From Streptomyces spinoverrucosus (lineage in GTDB: Bacteria; Actinomycetota; Actinomycetes; Streptomycetales; Streptomycetaceae): 64,000 bases of DNA. The stretch covers positions 1 to 64,000 of the forward strand of contig NZ_BJND01000042.1 in the NCBI RefSeq assembly GCF_006539505.1. Reading direction: 5' to 3'. Under the pieces are notes generated by a model, which did not search any database, was not told the DNA's origin, and saw only the letters and a program-made list of their open reading frames with translations. A program made the translations under genes and the position numbers. This document shows positions 24,897 through 32,744 of the stretch, in pieces (within the stretch, counting starts at the first letter, position 1; each line of letters opens with the position of its first letter).

Positions 24897-25616
24897 TTAG
24901 GCCCGGCGCCCGGGCTTGGCGACCCGGAACGCGAACTGGCCGCAGAACGTGAGCTTGCGCAGGTTCACCAGTGCCGTCCGCCGCTTGGTGTCCTTCGCCC
25001 AGCCGTCGATCTCGGTGTTGAGCGGGGACTCCTCGTCCCAGTACCGCCCGTACTCGGTCTTCCGCCGGTGGTCGTAGGACCGCATGATCAAAGTCACCCC
25101 GTCCAGGGACGGCCGGATCTCCTCCAGAGCCAGCCCGGCCTCCTCGACCAGCACCCGGAATCCGTACGGCGTGTAGTTCCACAGGCTGAAGGAGTGGTAC
25201 GGCTCGAACTGGGACGTGCTGCCGATGAACAGCCCGCCCGGCCGCAGCACCCGCCCGACCTCCGCCAGCAGCTCACGCGGGCGCGAGACGTGCTCGAAGA
25301 CCTGGTGCGAGTAGATCAGCGGCACGGCGTCGGAGCGGAACGGCAGATGGACACCGTCGAAGTGGACCAGCGGAACACCGCCGGGCCGGTGCTGCCGGGC
25401 CTCGGGAGAGTCCCGGATGTCGACGCCGACCCACCGCACCTTCGGATCGTGTCTGCGGAAGAGCGCGGCGGACGTGCCCCGCCCACACCCCAGATCGACC
25501 ACCCGGTCCGGCGCGCCCGGCGAGGTCATGACCTCGTCGAGGTAGTAGCGGGACGTGACCTGGCGGGCGTGGTCGTCGGGGATGCAGTCGCGCATGAGGT
25601 CCCACAGGTTCGCCAT
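24897..25616 (-). CDS. SAM-dependent methyltransferase (class I)
   Basis: 239-aa methyltransferase: motif I VVDLGCGRGTSAALF, acidic residue WVGVDIRDS, HVSRPRELLAEVGRVLRPGGLFIGSTS and a C-terminal extension rich in aromatic and basic residues (SYDHRRKTEYGRYWDEESPLNTEI) seen in methyltransferases of glycan loci. It faces the glycan operon and closes the cluster. Acceptor unknown. Confidence 0.8.
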   Translation of the reverse strand: MANLWDLMRDCIPDDHARQVTSRYYLDEVMTSPGAPDRVVDLGCGRGTSAALFRRHDPKVRWVGVDIRDSPEARQHRPGGVPLVHFDGVHLPFRSDAVPLIYSHQVFEHVSRPRELLAEVGRVLRPGGLFIGSTSQFEPYHSFSLWNYTPYGFRVLVEEAGLALEEIRPSLDGVTLIMRSYDHRRKTEYGRYWDEESPLNTEIDGWAKDTKRRTALVNLRKLTFCGQFAFRVAKPGRRA

Positions 25617-25717
25617 GCGCCGAGGCTAGAGACGCGCCGCACCCGCGGCCCAGGACCCGTCCGGCGGTTCGCTACCGCCGCCACCCGGAAGGCGTGACGG
25701 CGCAGGAGGACCCGGCC

Positions 25718-26158
25718 TCAGCCCTCCACGCCCACCATCCGCTGCAACAGATCCCGCAGCGTCAGCCGCTCCTCCTCGCTCAGCCCCGCCAGCGGCTCCC
25801 GGGCGAAGCGCAGGGACTCGCGCAGGCTGCGGGCCACCCGGCGGCCGTCGTCCGTCGCGGCCGCCAGCTTCACCCGGCGGTCGGCGGGGTCCGGGCGGCG
25901 CTCGACCAGGCCCCGGGATTCGAGGCGGTCGACGATGCCCGTGACGTTCGAGGGCTCGCACTTGAGCTTGTGCGCCAGCTTGCGCATGGGCAGGGGTTCC
26001 AGGGAGAGCAGGCTGAGCAGCTTCGCCTGGGCACCGGTCAGGGCGTGGTCGGCGGCCGCCTCCTCGTACTCCTCGTGGTAGCGGGCCACGACCGAGCCGA
26101 TCAGGTCGACGACTTCCATGGTCAGCGCGTCCGGGCGGGTCTGGTGAGGTGTGGCCAT
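25718..26158 (-). CDS. MarR-family transcriptional regulator
   Basis: 146-aa winged-helix regulator. Recognition region LPMRKLAHKLKCEPSNVTGIVDRLESRGLVERRPDPADRRVKLAAAT is a canonical MarR wing. Its only Cys lies at the recognition helix, not at the N-terminal position of OhrR sensors, so peroxide sensing through OhrR chemistry is unlikely. It is divergent from the curA-like oxidoreductase with palindromes in the shared 126-nt gap, and probably represses both. The inducer is unknown, perhaps an electrophile. Confidence 0.88.
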   Translation of the reverse strand: MATPHQTRPDALTMEVVDLIGSVVARYHEEYEEAAADHALTGAQAKLLSLLSLEPLPMRKLAHKLKCEPSNVTGIVDRLESRGLVERRPDPADRRVKLAAATDDGRRVARSLRESLRFAREPLAGLSEEERLTLRDLLQRMVGVEG

Positions 26159-26179
26159 GGTCTCCAGGGTACCCGGTTA

Positions 26180-26226
26180 CTTGACAGCATGAAATGTTCA
26201 AGAGCATGGTTGTTTCAGGTCCTGAA
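26180..26226. promoter_or_regulatory. Candidate MarR operators
   Basis: Two inverted repeats lie in the divergent gap. CTTGA at 26180-26184 pairs with TCAAG at 26198-26202 (extended CTTGACA / TGTTCAAG). TTCAGG-T-CCTGAA at 26214-26226 is a perfect palindrome around one base. Either could hold a MarR dimer; the first also overlaps a TTGACA promoter-like hexamer. Confidence 0.5.
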
Positions 26227-26284
26227 GTATCTGCCTCCGGAAACGAAGTCTCTGCTCCCGAAATCACGAGGAAAGGCGCCCGCC

Positions 26285-27307
26285 ATGACCGACACCCCCG
26301 CCCTCCCCGACGTCAACCGCGAATGGCACCTCCTCAGCCGCCCCGTCGGCTGGCCCAAGCCCGAGGACTTCGCCCTGGTCGAGGCCCCGATGCCGGCCCC
26401 GGGTGAGGGGCAGGTGCTGGTGCGGAACCTGTACGTCTCCGTCGACCCCTACATGCGCGGCCGCATGAGCGCCGCCAAGTCCTACGTCGCCCCCTTCGAG
26501 CTGGGCAAGGTCATGCAGGGCGGCGCCGTCGGCGAGGTCGTCGCCTCCAACGCCGAGGGCATCTCCGTCGGCGACCACGTCCTGCACTTCTTCGGCTGGC
26601 GCGAGTACGCCGCCGTCGATGCCAAGAACGCCGTCAAGGTCGACCCGCAGGCCGCGCCGCTGTCGACGTACCTCGGCGTCCTCGGTATGACCGGGCTCAC
26701 CGCGTACGCCGGTCTGCTGCGCACCGCCGCCTTCAAGGAGGGCGACGTGGTGTTCGTGTCCGGGGCCGCCGGTGCCGTCGGCAGCCAGGTGGGGCAGATC
26801 GCGAAGCTCAAGGGTGCCTCCCGGGTCATCGGGTCCGCCGGGTCCGACGAGAAGGTCAAACTGCTGGTCGAGGAGTACGGCTTCGACGCCGCCTTCAACT
26901 ACAGGACGGGGCCGGTGAGCGAGCAGCTGCGGGCCGCCGCGCCGGACGGGATCGACGTGTACTTCGACAACGTCGGCGGTGATCACCTGGAGGCGGCCAT
27001 CGGCTCCCTCAACCGGGGTGGCCGGATCGCCGTCTGCGGCATGATCTCCATCTACAACAACACCGAGCCCGCCCCCGGCCCGAGGAACCTCGCCCGCCTC
27101 ATCCAGACCCGCGGCCGCATCGAGGGCTTCCTGGTCGGCGACCACTACGACCTCCAGCCGCAGTTCGTCCAGGAGGTCGGCCCCTGGGTCGCCTCGGGCG
27201 CCCTGAAGTACCGCGAGACCGTCGTCGAGGGCATCGAGAACAACCTGGAGGCCTTCCTCGGCGTCCTGCGCGGCGACAACACCGGCAAGATGATCGTCAA
27301 GCTCTGA
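26285..27307 (+). CDS. curA: NADP-dependent oxidoreductase, CurA/leukotriene B4 dehydrogenase-like
   Basis: Zinc-free MDR-family reductase that reduces alpha,beta-unsaturated ketones or aldehydes with NADPH. ATG 26285 with AAAGG 8 nt upstream. N-terminal VNREWHLLSRPVGWP, then VLVRNLYVSVDPYMRGRM, GMTGLTAYAGLL, the nucleotide-binding VFVSGAAGAVGSQVGQIAKLKG and FDNVGGDHLEAAIGSLNRGGRIAVCGMIS, all typical of the PTGR/CurA group. 340 aa, full length. Divergent from MarR and followed by Ohr, which suggests a role in handling electrophiles. The symbol denotes the family, not proven curcumin reduction. Confidence 0.85.
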   Translation: MTDTPALPDVNREWHLLSRPVGWPKPEDFALVEAPMPAPGEGQVLVRNLYVSVDPYMRGRMSAAKSYVAPFELGKVMQGGAVGEVVASNAEGISVGDHVLHFFGWREYAAVDAKNAVKVDPQAAPLSTYLGVLGMTGLTAYAGLLRTAAFKEGDVVFVSGAAGAVGSQVGQIAKLKGASRVIGSAGSDEKVKLLVEEYGFDAAFNYRTGPVSEQLRAAAPDGIDVYFDNVGGDHLEAAIGSLNRGGRIAVCGMISIYNNTEPAPGPRNLARLIQTRGRIEGFLVGDHYDLQPQFVQEVGPWVASGALKYRETVVEGIENNLEAFLGVLRGDNTGKMIVKL

Positions 27308-27412
27308 GCCGACGGCGCGGCGCCTTTCTTGACTTTCCGGCATGCGGTAACTTCTTTCCGAAATCGTCCGGGATCGTGGGCGCGAGTCCCGGGGGGACCG
27401 AGGAGGCACCGC

Positions 27413-27832
27413 ATGCCCATCCAGCAGTCAGACGTCCTGTACACGGCAGTCGCCACCGCCGAGAACGGCCGCGACGGCCGGGTCGCCACCGACGACGGCA
27501 AGCTCGACGTCGTCGTGAACCCGCCGAAGGAGATGGGCGGCAGCGGCTCCGGCACCAACCCGGAGCAGCTGTTCGCCGCCGGTTACAGCGCCTGCTTCCA
27601 GGGCGCCCTCGGCGTCGTCGCCCGGCAGGAGAACGCCGACATCTCCGGCTCCACCGTCACCGCGAAGGTCGGCATCGGCAAGAACGACGACGGCTTCGGG
27701 ATCATCGTCGAGATCTCGGCGGACATCCCGGGCGTCGACGAGACCACCGCGAAGGCGCTGGTCGAGAAGGCCCACCAGGTCTGCCCGTACTCCAAGGCGA
27801 CCCGCGGCAACATCACCGTGACGCTCGTCTGA
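27413..27832 (+). CDS. ohr: Organic hydroperoxide resistance protein (Ohr/OsmC family)
   Basis: Thiol peroxidase that reduces organic and lipid hydroperoxides. ATG 27413 has a perfect AGGAGG 6 nt upstream. 139 aa. Peroxidatic Cys in YSACFQGAL (C61), resolving Cys in HQVCPYSKATRGN (C124) and the active-site Arg in AENGRDGRV (R20). The Ohr-type VNPPKEMGGSGSGTNPEQLFAAGYSACF block separates it from OsmC proper. Its own leader and a 105-nt gap after curA, and a strong terminator after it, suggest a monocistronic unit. Confidence 0.93.
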   Translation: MPIQQSDVLYTAVATAENGRDGRVATDDGKLDVVVNPPKEMGGSGSGTNPEQLFAAGYSACFQGALGVVARQENADISGSTVTAKVGIGKNDDGFGIIVEISADIPGVDETTAKALVEKAHQVCPYSKATRGNITVTLV

Positions 27833-27850
27833 CGGACTCGTTGCGTACGA

Positions 27851-27887
27851 CGAAGGCCGCACCCTTGGACGTGGGGTGCGGCCTTCG
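27851..27887 (+). terminator. Hairpin terminator after ohr
   Basis: Perfect 14-bp stem CGAAGGCCGCACCC / GGGTGCGGCCTTCG with a 9-nt loop, 19 nt past the ohr stop. It faces the convergent serine hydrolase and could act in both directions. Confidence 0.85.
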
Positions 27888-27900
27888 CCATGAACCACGG

Positions 27901-27960
27901 TCAGACGGCCCGAGTCACGGTCAGACGGCCTGAACCGCAGTCAGACGGCCGGAAGAACCA
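27901..27960. repeat. Three 20-bp tandem repeats at a gene end
   Basis: TCAGACGGCC recurs at 27901, 27921 and 27941, each followed by a variable 10-mer: an exact 20-bp period. The second copy contains the stop codon of the serine hydrolase gene, so one and a half units encode its last residues (SGRLTAVQAV). Confidence 0.85.
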
Positions 27961-29129
27961 CGCTCAGCCCGCTGAACCACCCTCACCGCCACCCCGTGCA
28001 CCGCCCGCACGAACCTCTCGTTCTCCGGCGCCGCCCCACCCGGAAACGCACCGCGCCGCCGCGTGTAGCCGTACGCCAGCCCGCTGCGCGGATCGGCGAA
28101 GGCCTGCGCACCGCCCGCACCGCTGTGCCCGAAGGCGCCCGCGCCCAGGAACGGGTACCAGTTCTCGGCCGTCGCCTGGAAGCCGAGCCCGTACGCCTTG
28201 TGGGCCCGGGCCACCAGGTCGTAGCCGACGCAGTGGATCTGCCCGACCTCGGCGACCGTGTCCGGCTTCAGCAGCGGCGGCCGCCCGGCCACCTCGCTGA
28301 TCGCCGCCGCGTACATCCCGGCGAGCCCGCGCGCGGCCGCCACGCCGCCCGCCGATGCCGGGCCCTTGGCGCGGACGAGGCGGGAGTTGGCGTGGTCCAC
28401 CGCCTCACCCGCCCCGGACACGTGCGAGTTGAAGGCGATCGCGGTGAGCGTGTGCGGGCCGGTCGGCCGGGAGTCCAGGACCGCCTGCTGCTCGGGCGTC
28501 GGCAGCATCGGCTGCGCGGTCCGGAAACGGACCTCCTCGGCGGCGGGCAGCCCGAGGTAGAAGTCCAGCCCGTAAGGGGCCCGCACCCGCTCCTCGTACA
28601 CCTCCTGGAGGGTGCGGCCCGTGGCCCGCCGGACCACCTCACCGGCGAGCGCGCCGAGCACCAGCGCGTGGTAGCCGAACGCTGTGCCGGGCCGCCAGAA
28701 CGGCCGCTGGTCCGCGAGCCGTTCGGAGATCACCCGGTCGTCCGCCAGCTCCTCCTCGGTGAACCCGGAGTCGAGCCCGATCAGCCCCGCCCGGTGCGTG
28801 AGCAGCTCGCGCAGGGTCAGCGCGCCCTTGCCCTCGGCGGCGAACTCCGGCCAGTAGTACGTCACCTTGCGGTCCAGTTCCAGCGTGCCGTCCTGGACGA
28901 GGAGTGCGACGACGAGGTGGGCGGCGCCCTTGGTGGACGAGAAGACGCCGTACAGCGACTCGGCCGAGGCGCCGTCCGGACCCGCCCACAGGTCGACGAC
29001 CCGCCGCCCGTGCACGTAGGCGCACAACTGCCCCTCGTAGTCCGGCCGCTCCTGCGTCACGAACGCGGCGAACTCCGCGCGCACTTCCTCGTAGCCGTCG
29101 GCGACGGTGCCGTGGATCTCCTGCGTCAT
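27921..29129 (-). CDS. Serine hydrolase (beta-lactamase/esterase EstB family)
   Basis: 402-aa class C beta-lactamase-fold hydrolase, probably a cytoplasmic esterase since no signal peptide is seen. ATG 29129 has AAGGAG 5 nt upstream. SxxK motif at S64-K67 (FSSTKGAAH), the Tyr motif at FGYHALVLG (Y153) and a late GHSGAGGAQAFADP segment as the third element. YWPEFAAEGKGALTLRELLTHRAGL is typical of EstB-like proteins. The C-terminus is set by a tandem repeat, so it may vary between strains. Substrate unknown. Confidence 0.85.
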   Translation of the reverse strand: MTQEIHGTVADGYEEVRAEFAAFVTQERPDYEGQLCAYVHGRRVVDLWAGPDGASAESLYGVFSSTKGAAHLVVALLVQDGTLELDRKVTYYWPEFAAEGKGALTLRELLTHRAGLIGLDSGFTEEELADDRVISERLADQRPFWRPGTAFGYHALVLGALAGEVVRRATGRTLQEVYEERVRAPYGLDFYLGLPAAEEVRFRTAQPMLPTPEQQAVLDSRPTGPHTLTAIAFNSHVSGAGEAVDHANSRLVRAKGPASAGGVAAARGLAGMYAAAISEVAGRPPLLKPDTVAEVGQIHCVGYDLVARAHKAYGLGFQATAENWYPFLGAGAFGHSGAGGAQAFADPRSGLAYGYTRRRGAFPGGAAPENERFVRAVHGVAVRVVQRAERGSSGRLTAVQAV

Positions 29130-29181
29130 CCGATCTCCTTTTGCCTCCTCGGCCGTCCGCTGCTCGCGTGTGTGCCGTGGT

Positions 29182-31743
29182 TTACCTGGTCGCCAAGGTG
29201 AACAATGCCCGCCCGACCTGAGCGAATGCCCCCTTGGGGTGATCACGGAAGAGTGGTTCGGTGCCGAAGAGCACCGCGTGCGCGCCGCTGACCACCGACG
29301 CGCGCCCCGCCGCGGCGGAGGGCCCGCCGGTGCCGTCCGGCAGCGCACGCCAGTGCCCGGACACGAGCGGGTTCCCGGTCGCGTACGACTGTTCCACCCG
29401 CACCCCGCGTCCGAGGTCCGTGAACCACATCGGCGCGTAGACGAAGGAGTGCTCCGGCGCACCACCGGTGATCCGGCCGCCGGAATTCACCACCCGCACC
29501 ACCCCGTTGGCGTCCCCGTTGCCCTCGACGGGCTTGACCGGCAGCAGCCCGGCGTCGGCGTTGAGCGCCGCTCCGGCCGCCCCGCGCCCGACCAGACCGT
29601 GCCCGTCGAGGAAGCGGTCGAGAGCCGTGCGCGCCGCCGGGTTCAGGTCGTCGTACGACAGCCCCGCCGACACGAAGAGCACATCCACCGCCGCCCAGTC
29701 GAACCCGGCGTTCAGCACCCCGGCCGACACCGGCGTCACCTCGAAGCCCATCTCCCGCAGCGCGAACAGCTCACCAGACGTGACGGCCGCCGCCACCCGC
29801 ACGCGCGTCAGCGGGGTGCCGCCAGTCAGCCGCGTGGCGTCGAAGGCGACGTCGTACGTCCGTGCCGCGGCTGCAGCCTGCCGCCGCGCCGAGCCCGGCA
29901 CGAGCGCACTGCCGTCGGCCGCCTGCCGCACCCGCACGCCGTGCGCGAGCAGGGAGTTGAGGGCCGCCACCTCGCGCGGATCGTCGACGCGCAGCCGGAG
30001 GTCGCCGCGCGGGGCGACGTACCCCACGCGCGTGGCCTCGCGCACCGGGTGCAGCAGCACGTGGGACAGCCCCCTCACCGGCTCGACCGTGGCGCCCCAC
30101 AGTCGGCCCAGGCTCCAGCCGGAGATGTCGTACATCACCGATACCTTGTCGCTGATGTCCCGCCCGTCGGCCAGCAGCACGTTCGCGAGCCCGCGTTTGG
30201 GCTGGCGCATGTCGACGACGTACGAGCCCTTGGCGTACCAGCGGCCGGAGAGCCGGAAGGAATGCACCGCACGGCTGACGTGGACGTCGTTGGCGAGCAG
30301 GTGGTCGACCAGGCGCGCGGCGGCGGTGGGGGAGCGCTGGGCGGCGCCTGCCGGGATGACGTAGGCGCGGGGGAAGGTGGTGGTGTAGACGTCCTCGGGA
30401 CCGATGCCGGGCACGCCGGGGACGGTCTCCTCGGACACCGGCACCTGCGCCGCCCCCGTGGCACCGCGCCGGAAGACCTGGATCTGGTCGGCGACCAGGG
30501 AACGGCGCTTGCTCTGCACGTAGTCGAGGGTCGCGTCGAGCGTGGCGCCCGCGACGGCGACGTTGATCGCGGCCCGGCGGCGCAGCTCGCTCTGCGGCAG
30601 CGTGTCGTAGGCGGCGTTGTTCACGCGGAGCGGGATCTCGATCGTGTGCGCGGCGACCGTGCCGTGGAAGGCCGCGTACTGCGGCGTGAAGATGGGCGGC
30701 CAGTCGTCCCAGCCCTCCTCCTGGTCCCGGAACGGGATCTGCGCGGGCTCGACGCCGTCCTCCCCGGGCGTGTGGCCGAGGCCGTTGACGGCGGCCTCCA
30801 TACCGAGGGCGTTGGCGTAGGTGTGCTTCAGGAAGAGGTCGTACTCGTAGTTCTCGCCGTGCGGCGGTGTGGTGGGCTCGATGAGGGTGCCGTTGACGTA
30901 GCCGTGCAGGTCGAGCAGGACGGCCGGCTGCTTGTCGACCATGATCTGCCGCATCGCCCGCGCCTCCGGCTGGGAGGCGGTGACGAAGTCCCGGTTGAGG
31001 TCGAAGCCGTTCGCGTTCGCGCGGGTTCCGGCGATACGGCCGTCCGGGTTGGCGGTGATGTTGAAGTACAGGCGGCTGTGCGCGAGCAGCTCCCTGGTCC
31101 GCGCGTCGTTCGCGGTCGCGAGCCGTTCGATGAGCTTCAGGGAGGCGTCGGTGCCCTCCCACTCATTGCCGTGGATGTTGTTGTTGAAGAAGACCGGGGT
31201 CTTGTACGCGGCCTTGATGCGCGGGTCCTTCGCGGCCGTCGCCGGCGCGTTCTCGATGAGTTCGCGCATCCGGGTCTGCTCGCGGGTCTGACGGGCCGTC
31301 TCCGGGGCGGTGACGGTGACGAGATAGAGCCGGTGGCCGCCGGCCGAGCGGCCCGCGATCTCCACGCTCACCCGGTCGCCGAGGCGTTGCAGGGCGTTCA
31401 GCTTCGGCGCGATGGCGTGGTACGGGGTGAGGCCCAGCTTGAGGGACTTGTCGGCCGCGTTCACGGGGTCCGGCGAGAGCTGCTGCTCACGCGGGTAACC
31501 ACGGGATGCGTCCGCGAGATCGGGGACGGGCGCGGTGAACGCCTGACGGGCGGTGCTCGCCGGGGACTTGGCGGGGCGGTGGTCGAGAGCGGTGCCCTGC
31601 GCCTCCTGCCGGGTGACGGGGTCGGTGTCCGCTCCGGCCGGGACGGGGGCGGCCAGCAGGAGTGAACCGGCCGTGGTGAGGGTGAGGGTGGCCATCAGGA
31701 CGGTCAGGACGGGTCTCGCAGAGGTCGTTCCCGTGATGCGCAC
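29182..31743 (-). CDS. Secreted M14 zinc carboxypeptidase
   Basis: 853-aa exported peptidase. GTG 31743 is preceded by GGAGGAGG with 5-nt spacing. Signal peptide 1-38 (LTVLMATLTLTTAGSLLLAAPVPAGA). The M14 domain (about 105-480) has the zinc ligands in NNNIHGNEWEG (H191, E194) and LLDLHGYV (H280), substrate-binding NPDG/FDLNRDF and the catalytic Glu in HTIEIPL (E369). About 370 further residues form an alpha/beta region (RAYVIPAGAAQ, VLFVSAGLSYDDL) seen in other large Streptomyces M14 proteins. Specificity (carboxypeptidase versus peptidoglycan-type) cannot be told. Divergent from the EI24 gene. Confidence 0.88.
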   Translation of the reverse strand: MRITGTTSARPVLTVLMATLTLTTAGSLLLAAPVPAGADTDPVTRQEAQGTALDHRPAKSPASTARQAFTAPVPDLADASRGYPREQQLSPDPVNAADKSLKLGLTPYHAIAPKLNALQRLGDRVSVEIAGRSAGGHRLYLVTVTAPETARQTREQTRMRELIENAPATAAKDPRIKAAYKTPVFFNNNIHGNEWEGTDASLKLIERLATANDARTRELLAHSRLYFNITANPDGRIAGTRANANGFDLNRDFVTASQPEARAMRQIMVDKQPAVLLDLHGYVNGTLIEPTTPPHGENYEYDLFLKHTYANALGMEAAVNGLGHTPGEDGVEPAQIPFRDQEEGWDDWPPIFTPQYAAFHGTVAAHTIEIPLRVNNAAYDTLPQSELRRRAAINVAVAGATLDATLDYVQSKRRSLVADQIQVFRRGATGAAQVPVSEETVPGVPGIGPEDVYTTTFPRAYVIPAGAAQRSPTAAARLVDHLLANDVHVSRAVHSFRLSGRWYAKGSYVVDMRQPKRGLANVLLADGRDISDKVSVMYDISGWSLGRLWGATVEPVRGLSHVLLHPVREATRVGYVAPRGDLRLRVDDPREVAALNSLLAHGVRVRQAADGSALVPGSARRQAAAAARTYDVAFDATRLTGGTPLTRVRVAAAVTSGELFALREMGFEVTPVSAGVLNAGFDWAAVDVLFVSAGLSYDDLNPAARTALDRFLDGHGLVGRGAAGAALNADAGLLPVKPVEGNGDANGVVRVVNSGGRITGGAPEHSFVYAPMWFTDLGRGVRVEQSYATGNPLVSGHWRALPDGTGGPSAAAGRASVVSGAHAVLFGTEPLFRDHPKGAFAQVGRALFTLATR

Positions 31744-31886
31744 GCGTACCTCCTCCGGGTTCCTGAGATCGGTACGGCGAGGTGTACCTGTTCGACTCAA
31801 CCGCAACAAGAGGGCGTTGGTGTCGCCCACACCGGCCGTTGCCCCGGATGGCGCACGGCGGACGCCAGGATCGTGGTGGCCGTTAC

Positions 31887-31931
31887 GCCGGTGTGACCGC
31901 CCACGGGTAGGCCGGTGTGACCGCCCACGGG
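31887..31931. repeat. Tandem 24-bp repeat in a divergent promoter region
   Basis: A 21-bp word (GCCGGTGTGACC followed by GCCCACGGG) occurs exactly at 31887-31907 and 31911-31931, period 24. It lies 24-68 nt upstream of the EI24 gene start and could be a paired regulator site. Confidence 0.8.
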
Positions 31932-31954
31932 AGACACCCCGATAAGGTTCCCCC

Positions 31955-32743
31955 ATGCGCGATCTTGGGGCGGGTTTCAGCTATCTCCTGAAGGGCCAGC
32001 GCTGGGCGGCTCGGCACGGCAAGCAGTACGGCTTCGGACTGCTCCCGGGCCTGATCACCCTCGTCCTCTACGCGGCGGCCCTGGTGGCACTGGCGCTGTG
32101 GGGCGAGGACTTCGTCGCCTGGGCGACCTCTTTCGCCGACGACTGGTCCAGCCCCTGGCTCGGCCTGTTCCGCGGCTTCCTCACGGCCGTCCTCTTCGCC
32201 CTCGCCCTGCTGCTCGCCGTCCTCACCTTCACGGCGGTCACGCTGCTGATCGGCCAGCCCTTCTACGAGGCCCTGTCCGAGTCGGTCGACCGTGACGTCT
32301 CCCCGGACGGCACGGCCCCCGTCTCCGACCTGCCCCTGTACAAGGAGCTGTGGATCTCGGCCCGCGACAGCCTCCGGATCCTGGTCCGTGCCGCCGTGTG
32401 GGGTGTGCTGCTGTTCGCCCTCGGCTTCATCCCGGTGGCCGGTCAGACGGTCGTACCCGTGATCGGCTTCTTCGTCACCGGCTTCTTCCTCACCGAGGAA
32501 CTCACCTCCGTCGCCCTCCAGCGCCGCGGCGTCGAACTCCGCGACCGGCTCGCCCTTCTGCGCTCCCGCAAGACGCTGATCTGGGGCTTCGGCACACCCC
32601 TCGCGCTCGCCTTCCTCGTCCCCTTCGTCGCCGTGTTCCTGATGCCGGGCGCGGTCGCGGGCGCGACGCTGCTGGCCCGCGACCTGCGGGACGAGGAGAT
32701 CGTCCTGGACGCCGAGGACCCCATCAGCGCGTCCGGCGTCTGA
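31955..32743 (+). CDS. EI24/CysZ-like membrane protein
   Basis: 262-aa integral membrane protein of the EI24 family, related to the sulfate transporter CysZ; bacterial members in actinomycetes are uncharacterised. ATG 31955 with AAGG 7 nt upstream. Four hydrophobic segments (LLPGLITLVLYAAALVALAL, GFLTAVLFALALLLAVLTFTAVTLLIG, AAVWGVLLFALGFIPVAGQTVVPVIGFFVTGFFL, TPLALAFLVPFVAVFLMPGAVAGATLL) and the conserved QPFYEALSESV element. Ends 1 nt from the convergent pyroglutamyl-peptidase-like gene. Confidence 0.85.
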   Translation: MRDLGAGFSYLLKGQRWAARHGKQYGFGLLPGLITLVLYAAALVALALWGEDFVAWATSFADDWSSPWLGLFRGFLTAVLFALALLLAVLTFTAVTLLIGQPFYEALSESVDRDVSPDGTAPVSDLPLYKELWISARDSLRILVRAAVWGVLLFALGFIPVAGQTVVPVIGFFVTGFFLTEELTSVALQRRGVELRDRLALLRSRKTLIWGFGTPLALAFLVPFVAVFLMPGAVAGATLLARDLRDEEIVLDAEDPISASGV

Positions 32744-32744
32744 G

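Noticed and set aside
15044..25616. Secondary-metabolite biosynthetic cluster
   Set aside because: No PKS, NRPS, terpene or RiPP genes; the content fits cell-surface glycan synthesis.
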